Assembly: GCF_003355495.1 (NCBI RefSeq)
Contig: NZ_CP031337.1
Span: 2,609,001 to 2,673,000 of the forward strand
Direction of reading: 5' to 3'
Length of the DNA stretch: 64,000 bases
DNA from: Crenobacter cavernae
Lineage (GTDB): Bacteria > Pseudomonadota > Gammaproteobacteria > Burkholderiales > Chromobacteriaceae
In this document: one piece after another, positions 9,036 to 16,595 of the stretch
Layout: every line of letters starts with the position of its first letter
How positions within the stretch are numbered: position 1 is the stretch's first letter
Notes under the pieces: generated by a model
What the model was told of the DNA's origin: nothing
Seen by the model: the letters and a program-made list of their open reading frames with translations, nothing else
Databases searched by the model: none
Translations under genes and position numbers: made by a program

Positions 9036-9297
9036 AGCTTGCCAAGCATTCAGTTCATGACGGTAGGCAGGAGCGATTGCAGCCATCTATCCGGACTGTT
9101 CCGAGACGCAACGTCTCTGTCCCTGATGGAATCTGCTGACTGAGGCCTGAGCAACAAATCGCACTCGCAGTGCCTTGCATAAACCAGGTTTACTCCGTCA
9201 CGGTCTGACCTGACTTGCCATCACGTCGTGATTGCCTGTGCAATCGGTGAAAAGGCCTTCTCTCTGCTGACGATGCTGATCTCTTGATCCGATGTCG
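9036..9297 (-). ncRNA. Candidate bridge-RNA region of the IS1111-type element
   Basis: 262 nt without a gene between the transposase stop and the right-end inverted repeat. In the IS1111 group the guide (bridge) RNA is encoded in this downstream non-coding end. No structure was computed; the call rests on position and family. Confidence 0.35.
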
Positions 9298-10358
9298 TTA
9301 CGCCGCCAACAACGTGGATGGATAGTTCGCACTATATTGCCGGTCGTTGGCCAGCAGCGCCCAGACGATCCGCGCATTCTTGTTCGCCAAGGCCACGACC
9401 GAGATATTACGGTGGCGCCGGCTCAACAGGCGTTTCAGCCAGCCATCGGTTTGATCACGCTGCCGTTCGAAATGGCCGATGACCGCCCGGGCTCCGTGGA
9501 TCAGCAAAGTCCGTAGGTACACATCCCCACGTTTGCTGATGCCCCGCAGCACGGGCTTGCCTCCGCTGGAGTGCTGTCGGGGCACCAATCCCAACCATGC
9601 CGCCAGTTGTCGACCGTTGGCAAACGATCGGGCATCGCCGATGCTCGCCACCAGTGCTGTTGCGGTAATGGGGCCAATGCCGGGGATCGCCGCCAGTTGC
9701 CGTGACGGCTCGCTCTGGCGATGCCAGAGCTGGATCTGTCGCTCCAGTTCCGCCACCTGCTGATCCAGCACCTGAAGATGCTCCACCAGTCGGGCAACCA
9801 GTTCGCGCATCATGCCCGGCAAACCATTCTCGGCATCTTCCAGAATCATCGGTAAGCGCTGACGGAGTGCCGCCAGGCCGAGTGGGATGACCATCCCGAA
9901 TTCAGCCAGCAAGCCGCGAAGTTGATTGGCCTGGGCGGTGCGGGCTTTGACGAAAGCAGCGCGTGCCCGATGGACGGCCAACAGCGCTTGTTGCTCGGGT
10001 TGCTTGACCGGCACGAACCGCATGTTCGGCCGAGAAACCGCCTCACAGATCGCTTCGGCATCCGCTGCATCCGTCTTGCTGCCTTTGACGTAGGGTTTCA
10101 CGAACTGCGGTGCCATCAATTTGACGACATGCCCCAGAGTTGACAGCTTCCGGGCCCAGAAATGGGCGCTGCCACACGCTTCCATGCCCACCAGGCAGGG
10201 CGGCAGGTTGGCAAAGAAGGCTGCCACCTGGTGTCGCGCCAGTTGCTTGCGCAGCACGGTTCTGCCATGCGCATCCACACCGTGCACCTGGAACACTGGT
10301 CTGTCCCGGGCTCGGTGGACACTGACTTAAGGTGGATAATGTCCGCCAAGGAGTGTTC

Positions 10359-10652
10359 ATGACCCAAACCCGTAGAAACTTCCCCGAATCCTTCAAGCGC
10401 GAGGCCGTCGAGCAGGTGCTGGCCGGCTCACCGCTGCGTCACGTCGCCCAAGCGCTCGGCCTATCCGAGAACCTGCTGGGCAAGTGGAAGCGTCAGTATC
10501 TGACCGGCGGTGCTGACGCCTTCCCCGGCAACGGTAAACAGCTCGGCGAGGCCGCCGAGCTCAAACGGCTGCGCGACGAACTGGCGCGTGTCACCATGGA
10601 GCGCGACGTACTAAAAAAGGCGCTCGCCATCTTCTCGCACCCCACGAAGTAA
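10359..10652 (+). CDS. IS3-family transposase OrfA
   Basis: 97-residue DNA-binding protein with a helix-turn-helix (FKREAVEQVL, HVAQALGLSENLLGKWK) and a C-terminal leucine-zipper-like helix. ATG 10359 follows AAGGAG; an upstream in-frame ATG at 10332 lacks such a site. Near its end lies the canonical -1 slippery heptamer A AAA AAG at 10613-10619, from which the OrfAB transposase would be made. Confidence 0.9.
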   Translation: MTQTRRNFPESFKREAVEQVLAGSPLRHVAQALGLSENLLGKWKRQYLTGGADAFPGNGKQLGEAAELKRLRDELARVTMERDVLKKALAIFSHPTK

Positions 10653-10672
10653 GGTTTCAGGTTATCGAAGCG

Positions 10673-11515
10673 TTGGCTGGGCGCTATCCGGTGGCGCTGA
10701 TGTGCCGGCTGCTACGCGTCTCGCGCAGCGGCTATTATGCGTGGCGGCAACGCCCGCCCTCGGCGTGGGAGATGGCTAATCGCCGTTTGTTACGGGAGAT
10801 TCGCCTGGTGTTTGCCGAGGTGAACGGCATTTACGGGCACCGACGGATTCATGCCGAACTGGTCGCGCAGGGCCTGGCCTGTGGGCGGCATCGAATTGCG
10901 CGACTGATGCGGGAAGGTGGCTTGCGGGTGCGTTCACGCAAGCGCTGGCGGCCGGTTTCAGACAGCAAGCATGTGCTGCCGGTGGCACCGAATCGGCTGG
11001 AGCGCCAGTTTGCCGCCCCCGGCGTGAATCAGCGTTGGGTATCGGATATGACCTATATCCGTACCGAGCAAGGCTGGCTGTACTTGGCAGTAGTACTGGA
11101 TTTGCACTCACGGGCGGTAGTGGGCTGGGCGATGCATCACCGCATGCAGCAAGAGTTGGTGCAGGCGGCGCTGACGATGGCGGTCGCCTGTCGACAACCG
11201 CAAGGCGAAGTATTGCTGCATTCTGACCGGGGTAGCCAGTACTGCGCGTTCGACTACCAGGCCCTGCTCAGGCGACACGGCATCGTGCCGAGCCATTCCC
11301 GAGCGGGCAATTGTTGGGACAATGCGGCGATGGAAAGCTTCTTCCGTTCGCTGAAGGCGGAGCGGGTTTACCTGGCCCGCTACCGGAGCTACGACGAAGC
11401 CCGGCGAGATGTGTTCGACTACATCCGCTTTTACAACCACCAGCGTCGCCATTCGACGCTGGGCTATCTGAGTCCGATGGAATTCGAGCAGCGCCAAGCG
11501 CTGCTCAGTGCTTAA
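10673..11515 (+). CDS. IS3-family transposase OrfB (integrase core)
   Basis: 280-residue rve-type DDE domain: first Asp in WVSDMTYI, second Asp in LHSDRGSQY, Glu in NAAMESFF, then the usual YNHQRRHSTLGY end. It lies in the -1 frame of OrfA and stays open upstream through the slippery site, so the active protein is most likely the OrfAB fusion. The TTG at 10673 is a nominal start only. Confidence 0.9.
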   Translation: MAGRYPVALMCRLLRVSRSGYYAWRQRPPSAWEMANRRLLREIRLVFAEVNGIYGHRRIHAELVAQGLACGRHRIARLMREGGLRVRSRKRWRPVSDSKHVLPVAPNRLERQFAAPGVNQRWVSDMTYIRTEQGWLYLAVVLDLHSRAVVGWAMHHRMQQELVQAALTMAVACRQPQGEVLLHSDRGSQYCAFDYQALLRRHGIVPSHSRAGNCWDNAAMESFFRSLKAERVYLARYRSYDEARRDVFDYIRFYNHQRRHSTLGYLSPMEFEQRQALLSA

Positions 11516-11682
11516 CTAACTGTCCATTGTGTTCGGGACAGACCACACATTCTTGGCCAGATCCAGCCCGATCGTTCTACTGTTCATGGTGACGCTCCCT
11601 TCGATCAGTGAGGCGATAGCAATCTCACTGTGGCACCGCGATGCCGCTTCAGGAAGGGGGCGTCCATACCATTAACAAGGCC

Positions 11683-12143
11683 TCGCAGAATCCAACCTGG
11701 CTCTCGGTTCAGCGCTACTTTATGGGGCTTGTCCTTGGCACGCTCGCGGTGCGGCTGCTCTTGGAGCAGCGGCGTGTCGCCTAACCCTTCCCTGTAGAGG
11801 GGCTGTCCTTCGGCCTGCTGTTTGCGGCCGCTCCTCATGTCAAACGCCCGCTCTCGGCCGCCGCGACCCGAACGGGCAGGGCGCTCGGCCAACCTCATCG
11901 CCGCCAACGTTGGCCGAGCCACGCCATTCCCGCCGTCGCAACAGTTCTGTCCTTGGCCAACCCCGGCTTTCCTCCCGCGCGTTAGTGGCGGGCCGATCGA
12001 CTGCGTCGTCCCCGTCGGCGGTAGTCTTTGAACTTCCGCGCGCTATCCACGCTCCCAAGAAGCCGTTCCGGCCGATTGCTTACCCGTGGCCGACCGTCTA
12101 GCATCATGTCATGTCCTTGCGGGTACTTAACTGGAGAAAGGCT
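11683..12143. other. Gene-poor stretch between the IS cluster and the lipoprotein gene
   Basis: No recognisable gene. A minus-strand open frame over 11605-11922 runs into the IS1111 end and matches nothing I know. Two TTGGCCGAG-type words occur in opposite orientation at 11884-11892 and 11910-11918. Confidence 0.4.
11882..11920. repeat. Inverted pair of the dispersed TTGGCCGAG word
   Basis: GCTCGGCCAACCTC followed 14 nt later by ACGTTGGCCGAGCC. The two copies can pair as a hairpin. Confidence 0.55.
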
Positions 12144-12863
12144 ATGCGGCGCTCCATGACGTCCTGGCGTGCTTGCGCGCTGGTTGTTTTAAGCGCGTCC
12201 ATGGTGGGGTGTGCCACGGGTGGTGGCAGCGCTGGCGATGGCGCGGAGGCGGCGCCGCTGCGCGCGCGCGGCAACGAGCCGTTCTGGTCGCTGGATATCG
12301 GCTCGACGCTGCGCTTTGCCGAGGCGGGCGGGCTGCGCGTGGAGGGCGCCGCGCCCCCGGTGCGGATGGTCGACGGCGTGCGTCGTTACGCGGGCAAGGT
12401 GAGCGGGCGTGCGATTGACGTCGCGGTGACGCCGCGCGTGTGCCGCGACGATATGACCGGCATGCCGCATCCGTTCAGTGTGGAAGCGGCGCTCGACGGC
12501 CGACGCTTCCGTGGTTGCGGCGGCGAGCCCGTCGCGCTGCTGCGGGGTGCGGAGTGGGTGGTAGAGGACATCGGCGGTGGCGGCATCATCGACAGCTCGC
12601 GCGCCACGCTGAATTTCCGTGATGGCGGTCGCCTGGACGGCCGCGCGTCGTGCAACTCTTACTCGACCAGCTACACGTTGACCGGCGAGAGCCTGGCCGT
12701 TGGCCGAGGAGCAGGCACGCTGATGGCCTGCGCGCCCGCGCTGATGCGGCAGGAGCAGCGTTTCCTCGACATCCTGCAGGGCGTGAACCGTTTCGAGATC
12801 AGCGACACCGGTGCGCTGGTGCTGATCGACGCGCAAGGCCGCAAGATCACTGCGCGGCGCTGA
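12144..12863 (+). CDS. META domain-containing lipoprotein with an NEPFW domain
   Basis: Predicted lipoprotein of 239 residues from ATG 12144, chosen because GGAGAAAGG precedes it; an ATG 33 nt upstream lacks this. A short hydrophobic segment ends in a lipobox-like MVGC (Cys23). The N-terminal half has the NEPFWSLDI motif (residues 44-52) of COG3650-type proteins. The C-terminal half is a META/HslJ-like domain with RASCNSYSTSY and LMACAPALMRQE. Related proteins are linked to membrane stress and heat or novobiocin tolerance; the role here is not known. Alone on its strand, inside the tRNA-Leu segment. Confidence 0.78.
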   Translation: MRRSMTSWRACALVVLSASMVGCATGGGSAGDGAEAAPLRARGNEPFWSLDIGSTLRFAEAGGLRVEGAAPPVRMVDGVRRYAGKVSGRAIDVAVTPRVCRDDMTGMPHPFSVEAALDGRRFRGCGGEPVALLRGAEWVVEDIGGGGIIDSSRATLNFRDGGRLDGRASCNSYSTSYTLTGESLAVGRGAGTLMACAPALMRQEQRFLDILQGVNRFEISDTGALVLIDAQGRKITARR

Positions 12864-13000
12864 TCGGCGGCTATTTTTCCGGCGAGCGGGCATTTTCGGG
12901 CGGGTGTCGTCCGTTTATGGTCGCCGCTTATGTCGAACGACAGGTCGCCTCCTGCGAGGCGTCTGTCCCTCTGGCGTTACCCAAGCAAAGGAGCGTTGTC

Positions 13001-13372
13001 GTGGCACACAATCCGATCGGCTGGTTTGAAATTTACGTGCAGGACATGAATCGGGCGAAAGCCTTTTACGAGGAGGTCTTTGCGACCCGTCTGGAGAATT
13101 TGGAAAGCCCCGATATTGAGATGTGGGCCTTTCCGATGTTGCCGGAAGGCACCGGCGCTTCGGGCGCGCTGACCAAGATGGAGGGTTGCCCTTCCGGTGG
13201 CAACAGCACAATCGTCTATTTCAGTTGCGCGGACTGCGGCGTGGAGGCAAAACGCGCCTCGGAAAATGGCGGCAATATCTTCAAGGACAAATTTTCCATC
13301 GGTCCTTACGGCTTCATCGCGCTGGTCGTCGACACCGAAGGCAATGTGATCGGCCTGCACTCCATGCAGTAA
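13001..13372 (+). CDS. VOC family protein (glyoxalase/bleomycin-resistance fold)
   Basis: 123-residue single-domain vicinal-oxygen-chelate protein. The GTG start at 13001 is set by AAAGGAG at 12986-12992; the same frame is open farther upstream, but into the 3' end of the lipoprotein gene. The N-terminus (IGWFEIYVQDMNRAKAFYEEVF) and C-terminus (DTEGNVIGLHS) are typical of the family. The metal-ligand pattern is weak, so no substrate is assigned; many relatives are uncharacterised. A weak GC hairpin at 13385-13407 may end the transcript. Confidence 0.8.
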   Translation: MAHNPIGWFEIYVQDMNRAKAFYEEVFATRLENLESPDIEMWAFPMLPEGTGASGALTKMEGCPSGGNSTIVYFSCADCGVEAKRASENGGNIFKDKFSIGPYGFIALVVDTEGNVIGLHSMQ

Positions 13373-13560
13373 GAGAACGGCCCGGCGGCTCATGCAAGCC
13401 GGGCCGCGGCTCGGCTTGTTCTTGCCGGTCCGCGCTCGACTGCCGCGAACCACCGGGCGTTATTGAAAAAGCCACTATCGGCTATCGCGCCATGTCATTT
13501 CCAAGCCGTCGGATGATTTCGTAAAGTACGGGCATTCCTTGTTTACCGGTCGTCTTCGCC

Positions 13561-14214
13561 ATGCTGGAACGCTTGTACAACCTCATCACCCTGGTCGGCA
13601 TCATGATGTTTTCTCCCGCCCAAGCCACCCCGTTGCACGAAGCCGTGCGCGCCAACGATTTGCCCGCCGTGCAGCGCCTGCTGGCGCCGGGGTCGTCGTT
13701 GCGCGAGGCGCGCGACGAGGTCGGCCGCACGCCGCTGTTGCTGGCCACCCAGTTGGACCGCGTGGCGGTCGCGAAGGCGCTGATTCTGGCCGGCGCGGAC
13801 GTCAACGCGAAGGACGCCAAGCAGGACAGCCCCTATCTGCTTGCCGGGGCGGAGGGTCGGCTGGCCATCCTCGATCTGACGCTCGCGCATGGCGCGGACC
13901 TGAAAAGCACCAACCGCTACGGCGGCACAGCGCTGATCCCGGCCGCCGAGCGCGGACATGTCGAGGTGGTGCGCCGGCTGATCGCCGCCGGCGTGAATGT
14001 CGACCATGTCAACCGCCTGGGCTGGACGGCGCTGCTGGAGGCGGTTCTGCTGTCGGACGGCGGGTCGGCGCACCAGGAGATTGTGCGGCAGCTGATCGCG
14101 GCCGGCGCCAGCGTCAACCTGCCGGATCATGACGGCGTCACGCCGCTGACCCACGCCGAACGCAAGGGCTACAAGGACATCGCCAGGCAACTGCGCGCGG
14201 CCGGCGCGCGCTAA
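13561..14214 (+). CDS. Exported ankyrin-repeat protein
   Basis: 217 residues with an N-terminal signal peptide (hydrophobic LITLVGIMMF, cleavage likely after SPAQA) and then about six ankyrin repeats (TPLHEAVRAND, GRTPLLLATQ, DSPYLLAGAEGR, GTALIPAAERGH, GWTALLEAV, GVTPLTHAERKG). Periplasmic ankyrin proteins often accompany catalase or act as immunity or chaperone partners; no such partner is next to it. The start ATG lacks a strong ribosome site. Partner unknown. Confidence 0.85.
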   Translation: MLERLYNLITLVGIMMFSPAQATPLHEAVRANDLPAVQRLLAPGSSLREARDEVGRTPLLLATQLDRVAVAKALILAGADVNAKDAKQDSPYLLAGAEGRLAILDLTLAHGADLKSTNRYGGTALIPAAERGHVEVVRRLIAAGVNVDHVNRLGWTALLEAVLLSDGGSAHQEIVRQLIAAGASVNLPDHDGVTPLTHAERKGYKDIARQLRAAGAR

Positions 14215-14336
14215 TCCCGGAGGGGGCATGGCCGAATGAGCGAGGGCTGGCCGTCTATGATGGGTTCAAAAAGCCTTATCAGGATAAAGGGTAATGCGGC
14301 GCCCGTTTCTTCGCAGCGACGGAAAGGACCATCATC

Positions 14337-14618
14337 ATGAGAAAGGAGCGGGCGAAGGCGCGCGGCATCACGTTGCCGGTGCCCCGCCGCCGATGCGGGG
14401 GGGGGGGATGGGGCCTGGTGGTTCGTACGGCTATTGAAGGTGCTTGGCGCCGGGCAGTCGCAGCGGCGCTCAGCGGTCAAGACGCCATAGCCGCGGGGAT
14501 GGTGGCGTTGTTGTTGAGTGTCTGTGCAACTTGGCGGGGGTGGGGTGCCCCGCTTGGTTGCCGTCGACTGGGCCTGCGGGCGTGCTGCGTTGCGGATTCT
14601 TGTCGAAATTTTTTTTGA
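14337..14618 (+). CDS. Small hypothetical frame with an 11-G tract
   Basis: 93-codon frame behind AAAGGA (8 nt before ATG). A run of eleven G at 14397-14407 lies early in the frame, so slippage would switch the frame. The product is Arg-rich at the start, with one hydrophobic stretch; no family is recognised. Codon use is not convincing and it may not be a gene. The flanking non-coding sequence 14215-14336 and 14619-14668 shows nothing else except integrase-like arm sites. Confidence 0.25.
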   Translation: MRKERAKARGITLPVPRRRCGGGGWGLVVRTAIEGAWRRAVAAALSGQDAIAAGMVALLLSVCATWRGWGAPLGCRRLGLRACCVADSCRNFF

Positions 14619-14636
14619 CTGTCCCAAAACTGTCCC
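14618..14636 (+). repeat. Direct repeat ACTGTCCC-AAA-ACTGTCCC
   Basis: Two 8-bp copies three bases apart, 33 nt before the right att-like repeat. Paired short repeats of this kind next to a tRNA-derived core suggest arm-type integrase sites. Confidence 0.45.
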
Positions 14637-14668
14637 GGATCGAGCTGGGTGCCGCTGTTTGCAAGGCT

Positions 14669-14693
14669 GTTCGAGTCTCTTCCCTTGCACCAC
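14669..14693 (+). repeat. att-like direct repeat, right copy
   Basis: GTTCGAGTCTCTTCCC... matches tRNA-Leu 3' end 6452-6476 at 24/25 positions. No acceptor 5' strand or anticodon arm lies upstream, so this is not a tRNA gene. Confidence 0.65.
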
Positions 14694-15030
14694 GGGTGCA
14701 TATTCGCCATCCCTATAAGCAGTAAATCCAACTGCGGCATGTAGCCCGATATGGGCGAGACCCCTGGCTCTCTGTTTTTCCACGTCTCCCATCTCTATTT
14801 CTAATTTTCCCCGAGATTTGCCCGTTCCGCCGGCTCTTTGGACGGCTGGTACGGTTGTGGTAAGACTTTCCGTTCGACAGGGGTGTGCCACGATGGCAAT
14901 GCCAAGCACCCGCCGGGAGTGTCCCGGAGAGCACGAGCCGGCCGCACCTGATGGAAAGTGGGAGTCCTTGAATTGGCAGGATAAGCTTCGTTGACCGGGT
15001 GGCTTGAATATTCTGGCGGGGGCCGCAACA
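14694..15030. other. Non-coding stretch upstream of the tig promoter
   Basis: 337 bases beyond the att-like repeat. I see no gene: the longest open frames are on the minus strand, rich in Arg/Ser/Pro and without ribosome sites. Confidence 0.4.
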
Positions 15031-15060
15031 TTGGCGTAGTGCATACCTGAAGGTTATACT
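15031..15060 (+). promoter_or_regulatory. Candidate sigma-70 promoter of tig
   Basis: TTGGCG, 18-nt spacer, TATACT. It would give a ~195-nt leader. A second AT-rich TTATATATACG at 15226-15236 could be a proximal promoter. Confidence 0.45.
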
Positions 15061-15065
15061 GCGCC

Positions 15066-15263
15066 CTTTAAAGCTTAGCAGTGGCCGCGGGCCACGCGAG
15101 GCCGGCGAGCTTGGGAAGCGCCCCGGGTGGGTCCCAAAGCAGGTGGAAGTGCAAGCATGACGGCATTCCCGCATTTCTTTGCCGCGCGCCGGCAGCCGAC
15201 GGCCCGCCGTCTAGCCCCAAGTCACTTATATATACGCATCGAAACAGGTTTAAGGATTTAAGC
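15066..15263 (+). other. Long, structured leader of tig
   Basis: Contains a perfect hairpin GTGGCC-GCG-GGCCAC (15081-15095), a second stem TTGGGA (15111-15116) / TCCCAA (15132-15137), a possible long-range pairing GACGGC / GCCGTC, and a 34-codon upstream frame. No known riboswitch or small RNA class was recognised. Confidence 0.35.
15157..15261 (+). CDS. Possible 34-residue upstream ORF of tig
   Basis: ATG 15157 preceded by AGGTGGA; TAA at 15259-15261, two bases before the tig ATG. The product is Arg- and Ala-rich with no known family. The close stop/start spacing suggests translational coupling if it is translated. Evidence is positional only. Confidence 0.25.
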   Translation: MTAFPHFFAARRQPTARRLAPSHLYIRIETGLRI

Positions 15264-16571
15264 ATGCAAGCACAGCTGGAAACGTTGAGCGGCCTGGAGC
15301 GTCGCCTGAACATCGTCTTGCCGATGGCCGACATCGACGCGCAAGTGGTCGAACGCCTCAAGCGTGTGGCGCGCACCGCCAAGATCCAGGGCTTCCGTCC
15401 GGGCAAGGCCCCGGTCAAGGTCGTAGAAATGAGCTACGGCGCGCAAGTGCGCGAAGAAGTGCTGGGCGAGCAGGTTCAACAGAATTTCTACCGCGCGGTG
15501 TCCGAGCAGAAGCTGCGCGTCGCCGGCTACCCGCGCTTCGAGTCGGTGTCGAACGAAGGCCACGCCGACCTGTTCAAGTTCGCCGCCACCTTCGAGGTGT
15601 ACCCGGAAGTGAAAATCGGTGAGCTGGCCGACAAGGAAATCGAAAAGCCGGTGACCCCGGTGTCCGATGCCGAAGTCGGCAAGACCATCGAGATCCTGCG
15701 CAAGCAGCGCACCCGTTTCAACCGCGTCGAGCGCGAAGCGGCCGACGGCGACCGTGTGATCATCGACTTCAAGGGCACCGTCGACGGCGTGGCCTTCGAC
15801 GGCGGCGCGTCCGAAAACTTCCCGTTCGTGATCGGTCAGGGCCAGATGCTCGCCGACTTCGAGAACGGCGTGAAGGGCATGAAGGAAGATGAGACGCGCG
15901 ACATCAACGTCGCCTTCCCGGACGAATACCACAGCAAGGAACTGGCCGGTAAGCAGGCCGTGTTCGCGATCACCGTGAAGAACGTCGCCGAAGCGCAGCT
16001 GCCGGAAATCGACGGCGAGTTCGCCAAGCAGCTGGGCATCGAAGACGGCGACGTCGAGAAGATGCGCGCCGAGATCAAGAAGAACATCGAGCGCGAAGTG
16101 AAGCGCCGCCTGGCCGCCCGCACCAAGGAAAACGTGATGCAGGCGCTGCTCGACGCGACCGAGATCGAACTGCCGAAGGCGCTGGTCGAACTCGAAGTCG
16201 GCCGTCTGATGGAACAGGCTCGTCAGGATCTGGCGCAGCGTGGCATCAACGCCAAGGAGATGCCGCTGCCGGCCGAACTGTTCGCCAAGCAAGCCGAGCG
16301 CCGCGTCGCGCTGGGCCTGATCCTGGCCGAAGTGGTGAAGTCGAACGAACTCGACGCGAAGCCGGAACAGATCGAGGCGATGATCAAGGAGTTCGCCGAG
16401 AGCTACGAGCAGCCGGAAGACGTGCTGAAATGGTACTACGAGAGCCCGGATCGCCTCGAAGGTCCGACCTCGATGGTGCTGGAAGACAATGTCGTGGCCT
16501 TCGTGCTCGGCAAGGCCAAAGTGGCCGAAAAAGACGTCGCGTTCGACGAACTGATGGGCAACAACGCCTGA
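15264..16571 (+). CDS. tig: Trigger factor (ribosome-associated peptidyl-prolyl isomerase/chaperone)
   Basis: Binds nascent chains at the ribosome exit tunnel. From ATG 15264 (after TTAAGGATTT) the protein is 435 residues, normal for the family. The N-terminal ribosome-binding domain carries the signature around GFRPGKAP (residues ~44-51). The FKBP-type isomerase domain follows (VIIDFKGTVDGVAFDGG to VKNVAEAQLPE), then the helical C-terminal chaperone arms. An earlier in-frame start at 15081 is rejected because the added residues are unlike any trigger factor. First gene of tig-clpP-clpX, with lon following. Confidence 0.97.
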   Translation: MQAQLETLSGLERRLNIVLPMADIDAQVVERLKRVARTAKIQGFRPGKAPVKVVEMSYGAQVREEVLGEQVQQNFYRAVSEQKLRVAGYPRFESVSNEGHADLFKFAATFEVYPEVKIGELADKEIEKPVTPVSDAEVGKTIEILRKQRTRFNRVEREAADGDRVIIDFKGTVDGVAFDGGASENFPFVIGQGQMLADFENGVKGMKEDETRDINVAFPDEYHSKELAGKQAVFAITVKNVAEAQLPEIDGEFAKQLGIEDGDVEKMRAEIKKNIEREVKRRLAARTKENVMQALLDATEIELPKALVELEVGRLMEQARQDLAQRGINAKEMPLPAELFAKQAERRVALGLILAEVVKSNELDAKPEQIEAMIKEFAESYEQPEDVLKWYYESPDRLEGPTSMVLEDNVVAFVLGKAKVAEKDVAFDELMGNNA

Positions 16572-16595
16572 TAAACCGCTAACCGGAGTTGGCCG

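Larger units (their letters stand above)
10297..11545 (+). mobile_element. IS3-family insertion sequence, intact
   Basis: 1249 bp with a perfect 12-bp terminal inverted repeat TGGTCTGTCCCG and a 3-bp target duplication CAC at 10294-10296 and 11546-11548. It has two overlapping frames with a -1 slippery heptamer and an intact DDE domain, so this copy looks competent. It is inserted in codon 14 of the IS1111-type transposase. Confidence 0.92.
9298..11587 (-). pseudogene. IS110/IS1111-type transposase interrupted by IS3
   Basis: Codons 1-14 (MNSRTIGLDLAKNV) lie at 11587-11546 and the gene resumes at 10296-9298 (FQVHGVDAHG onward). Excising IS3 and one copy of its CAC duplication restores a continuous 345-residue protein. 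The DEDD-type residues are visible (GLDLA, GMEACGSAHFW, KTDAADAEAI), as is the C-terminal Transposase_20 domain (AAIPGIGPITA, GLVPRQHSSGG, LRGISKRGD). A recent precise insertion has silenced an otherwise intact gene. Confidence 0.88.
9021..11673 (-). mobile_element. IS110-family (IS1111-type) element carrying an IS3 insertion
   Basis: A perfect 12-bp inverted repeat, ATGGACGCCCCC at 9024-9035 and GGGGGCGTCCAT at 11656-11667, brackets the transposase. Removing the 1252 bp of IS3 plus target duplication leaves about 1.4 kb, the usual IS1111 length. Sub-terminal inverted repeats are a mark of the IS1111 group. It sits exactly in the right terminal repeat of the IS5-type element. Confidence 0.7.
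7985..11682 (+). mobile_element. IS5-type element, split by an IS1111-type insertion
   Basis: The left terminal repeat GGCGCTGTTGCATAAGTC is at 7985-8002. The right terminal repeat begins as GACTTATGCA at 9011-9020 and seems to resume as ACAAGGCC at 11675-11682, after the 2.65-kb insertion. The ends and any target duplication (TCGA versus TCGC) are approximate. Confidence 0.55.
6477..14693. mobile_element. Remnant of a tRNA-Leu-integrated genomic segment
   Basis: An 8.2-kb segment framed by the att-like repeats. No integrase gene is left; IS elements occupy about 6.6-11.7 kb and may have replaced it. Triplicated CCCAT words at about 6571-6592 and the ACTGTCCC pair at 14618-14636 look like integrase arm sites. 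Genes at 12.1-14.2 kb carry the local TTGGCCGAG word, so part of the segment may be host-derived or long resident. Confidence 0.45.

Noticed and set aside
10613..10619. Frameshift mutation between IS3 OrfA and OrfB
   Set aside because: The A AAA AAG heptamer with the -1 frame open across it is the normal programmed frameshift of this family.
11605..11922. Minus-strand 105-codon frame next to the IS cluster
   Set aside because: No ribosome site or known family, and it reads into the IS1111-type end; not reported as a gene.
14669..14693. A second tRNA-Leu gene
   Set aside because: Only the T-arm and acceptor 3' side are present; no anticodon arm or 5' acceptor strand upstream.
6477..14693. 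A prophage or intact genomic island
   Set aside because: No integrase, structural or replication genes remain; only att-like repeats and IS debris support a past element.
15066..15263. Known structured RNA (SRP, 6S, RNase P) in the tig leader
   Set aside because: None of the conserved core sequences of these RNAs is present.
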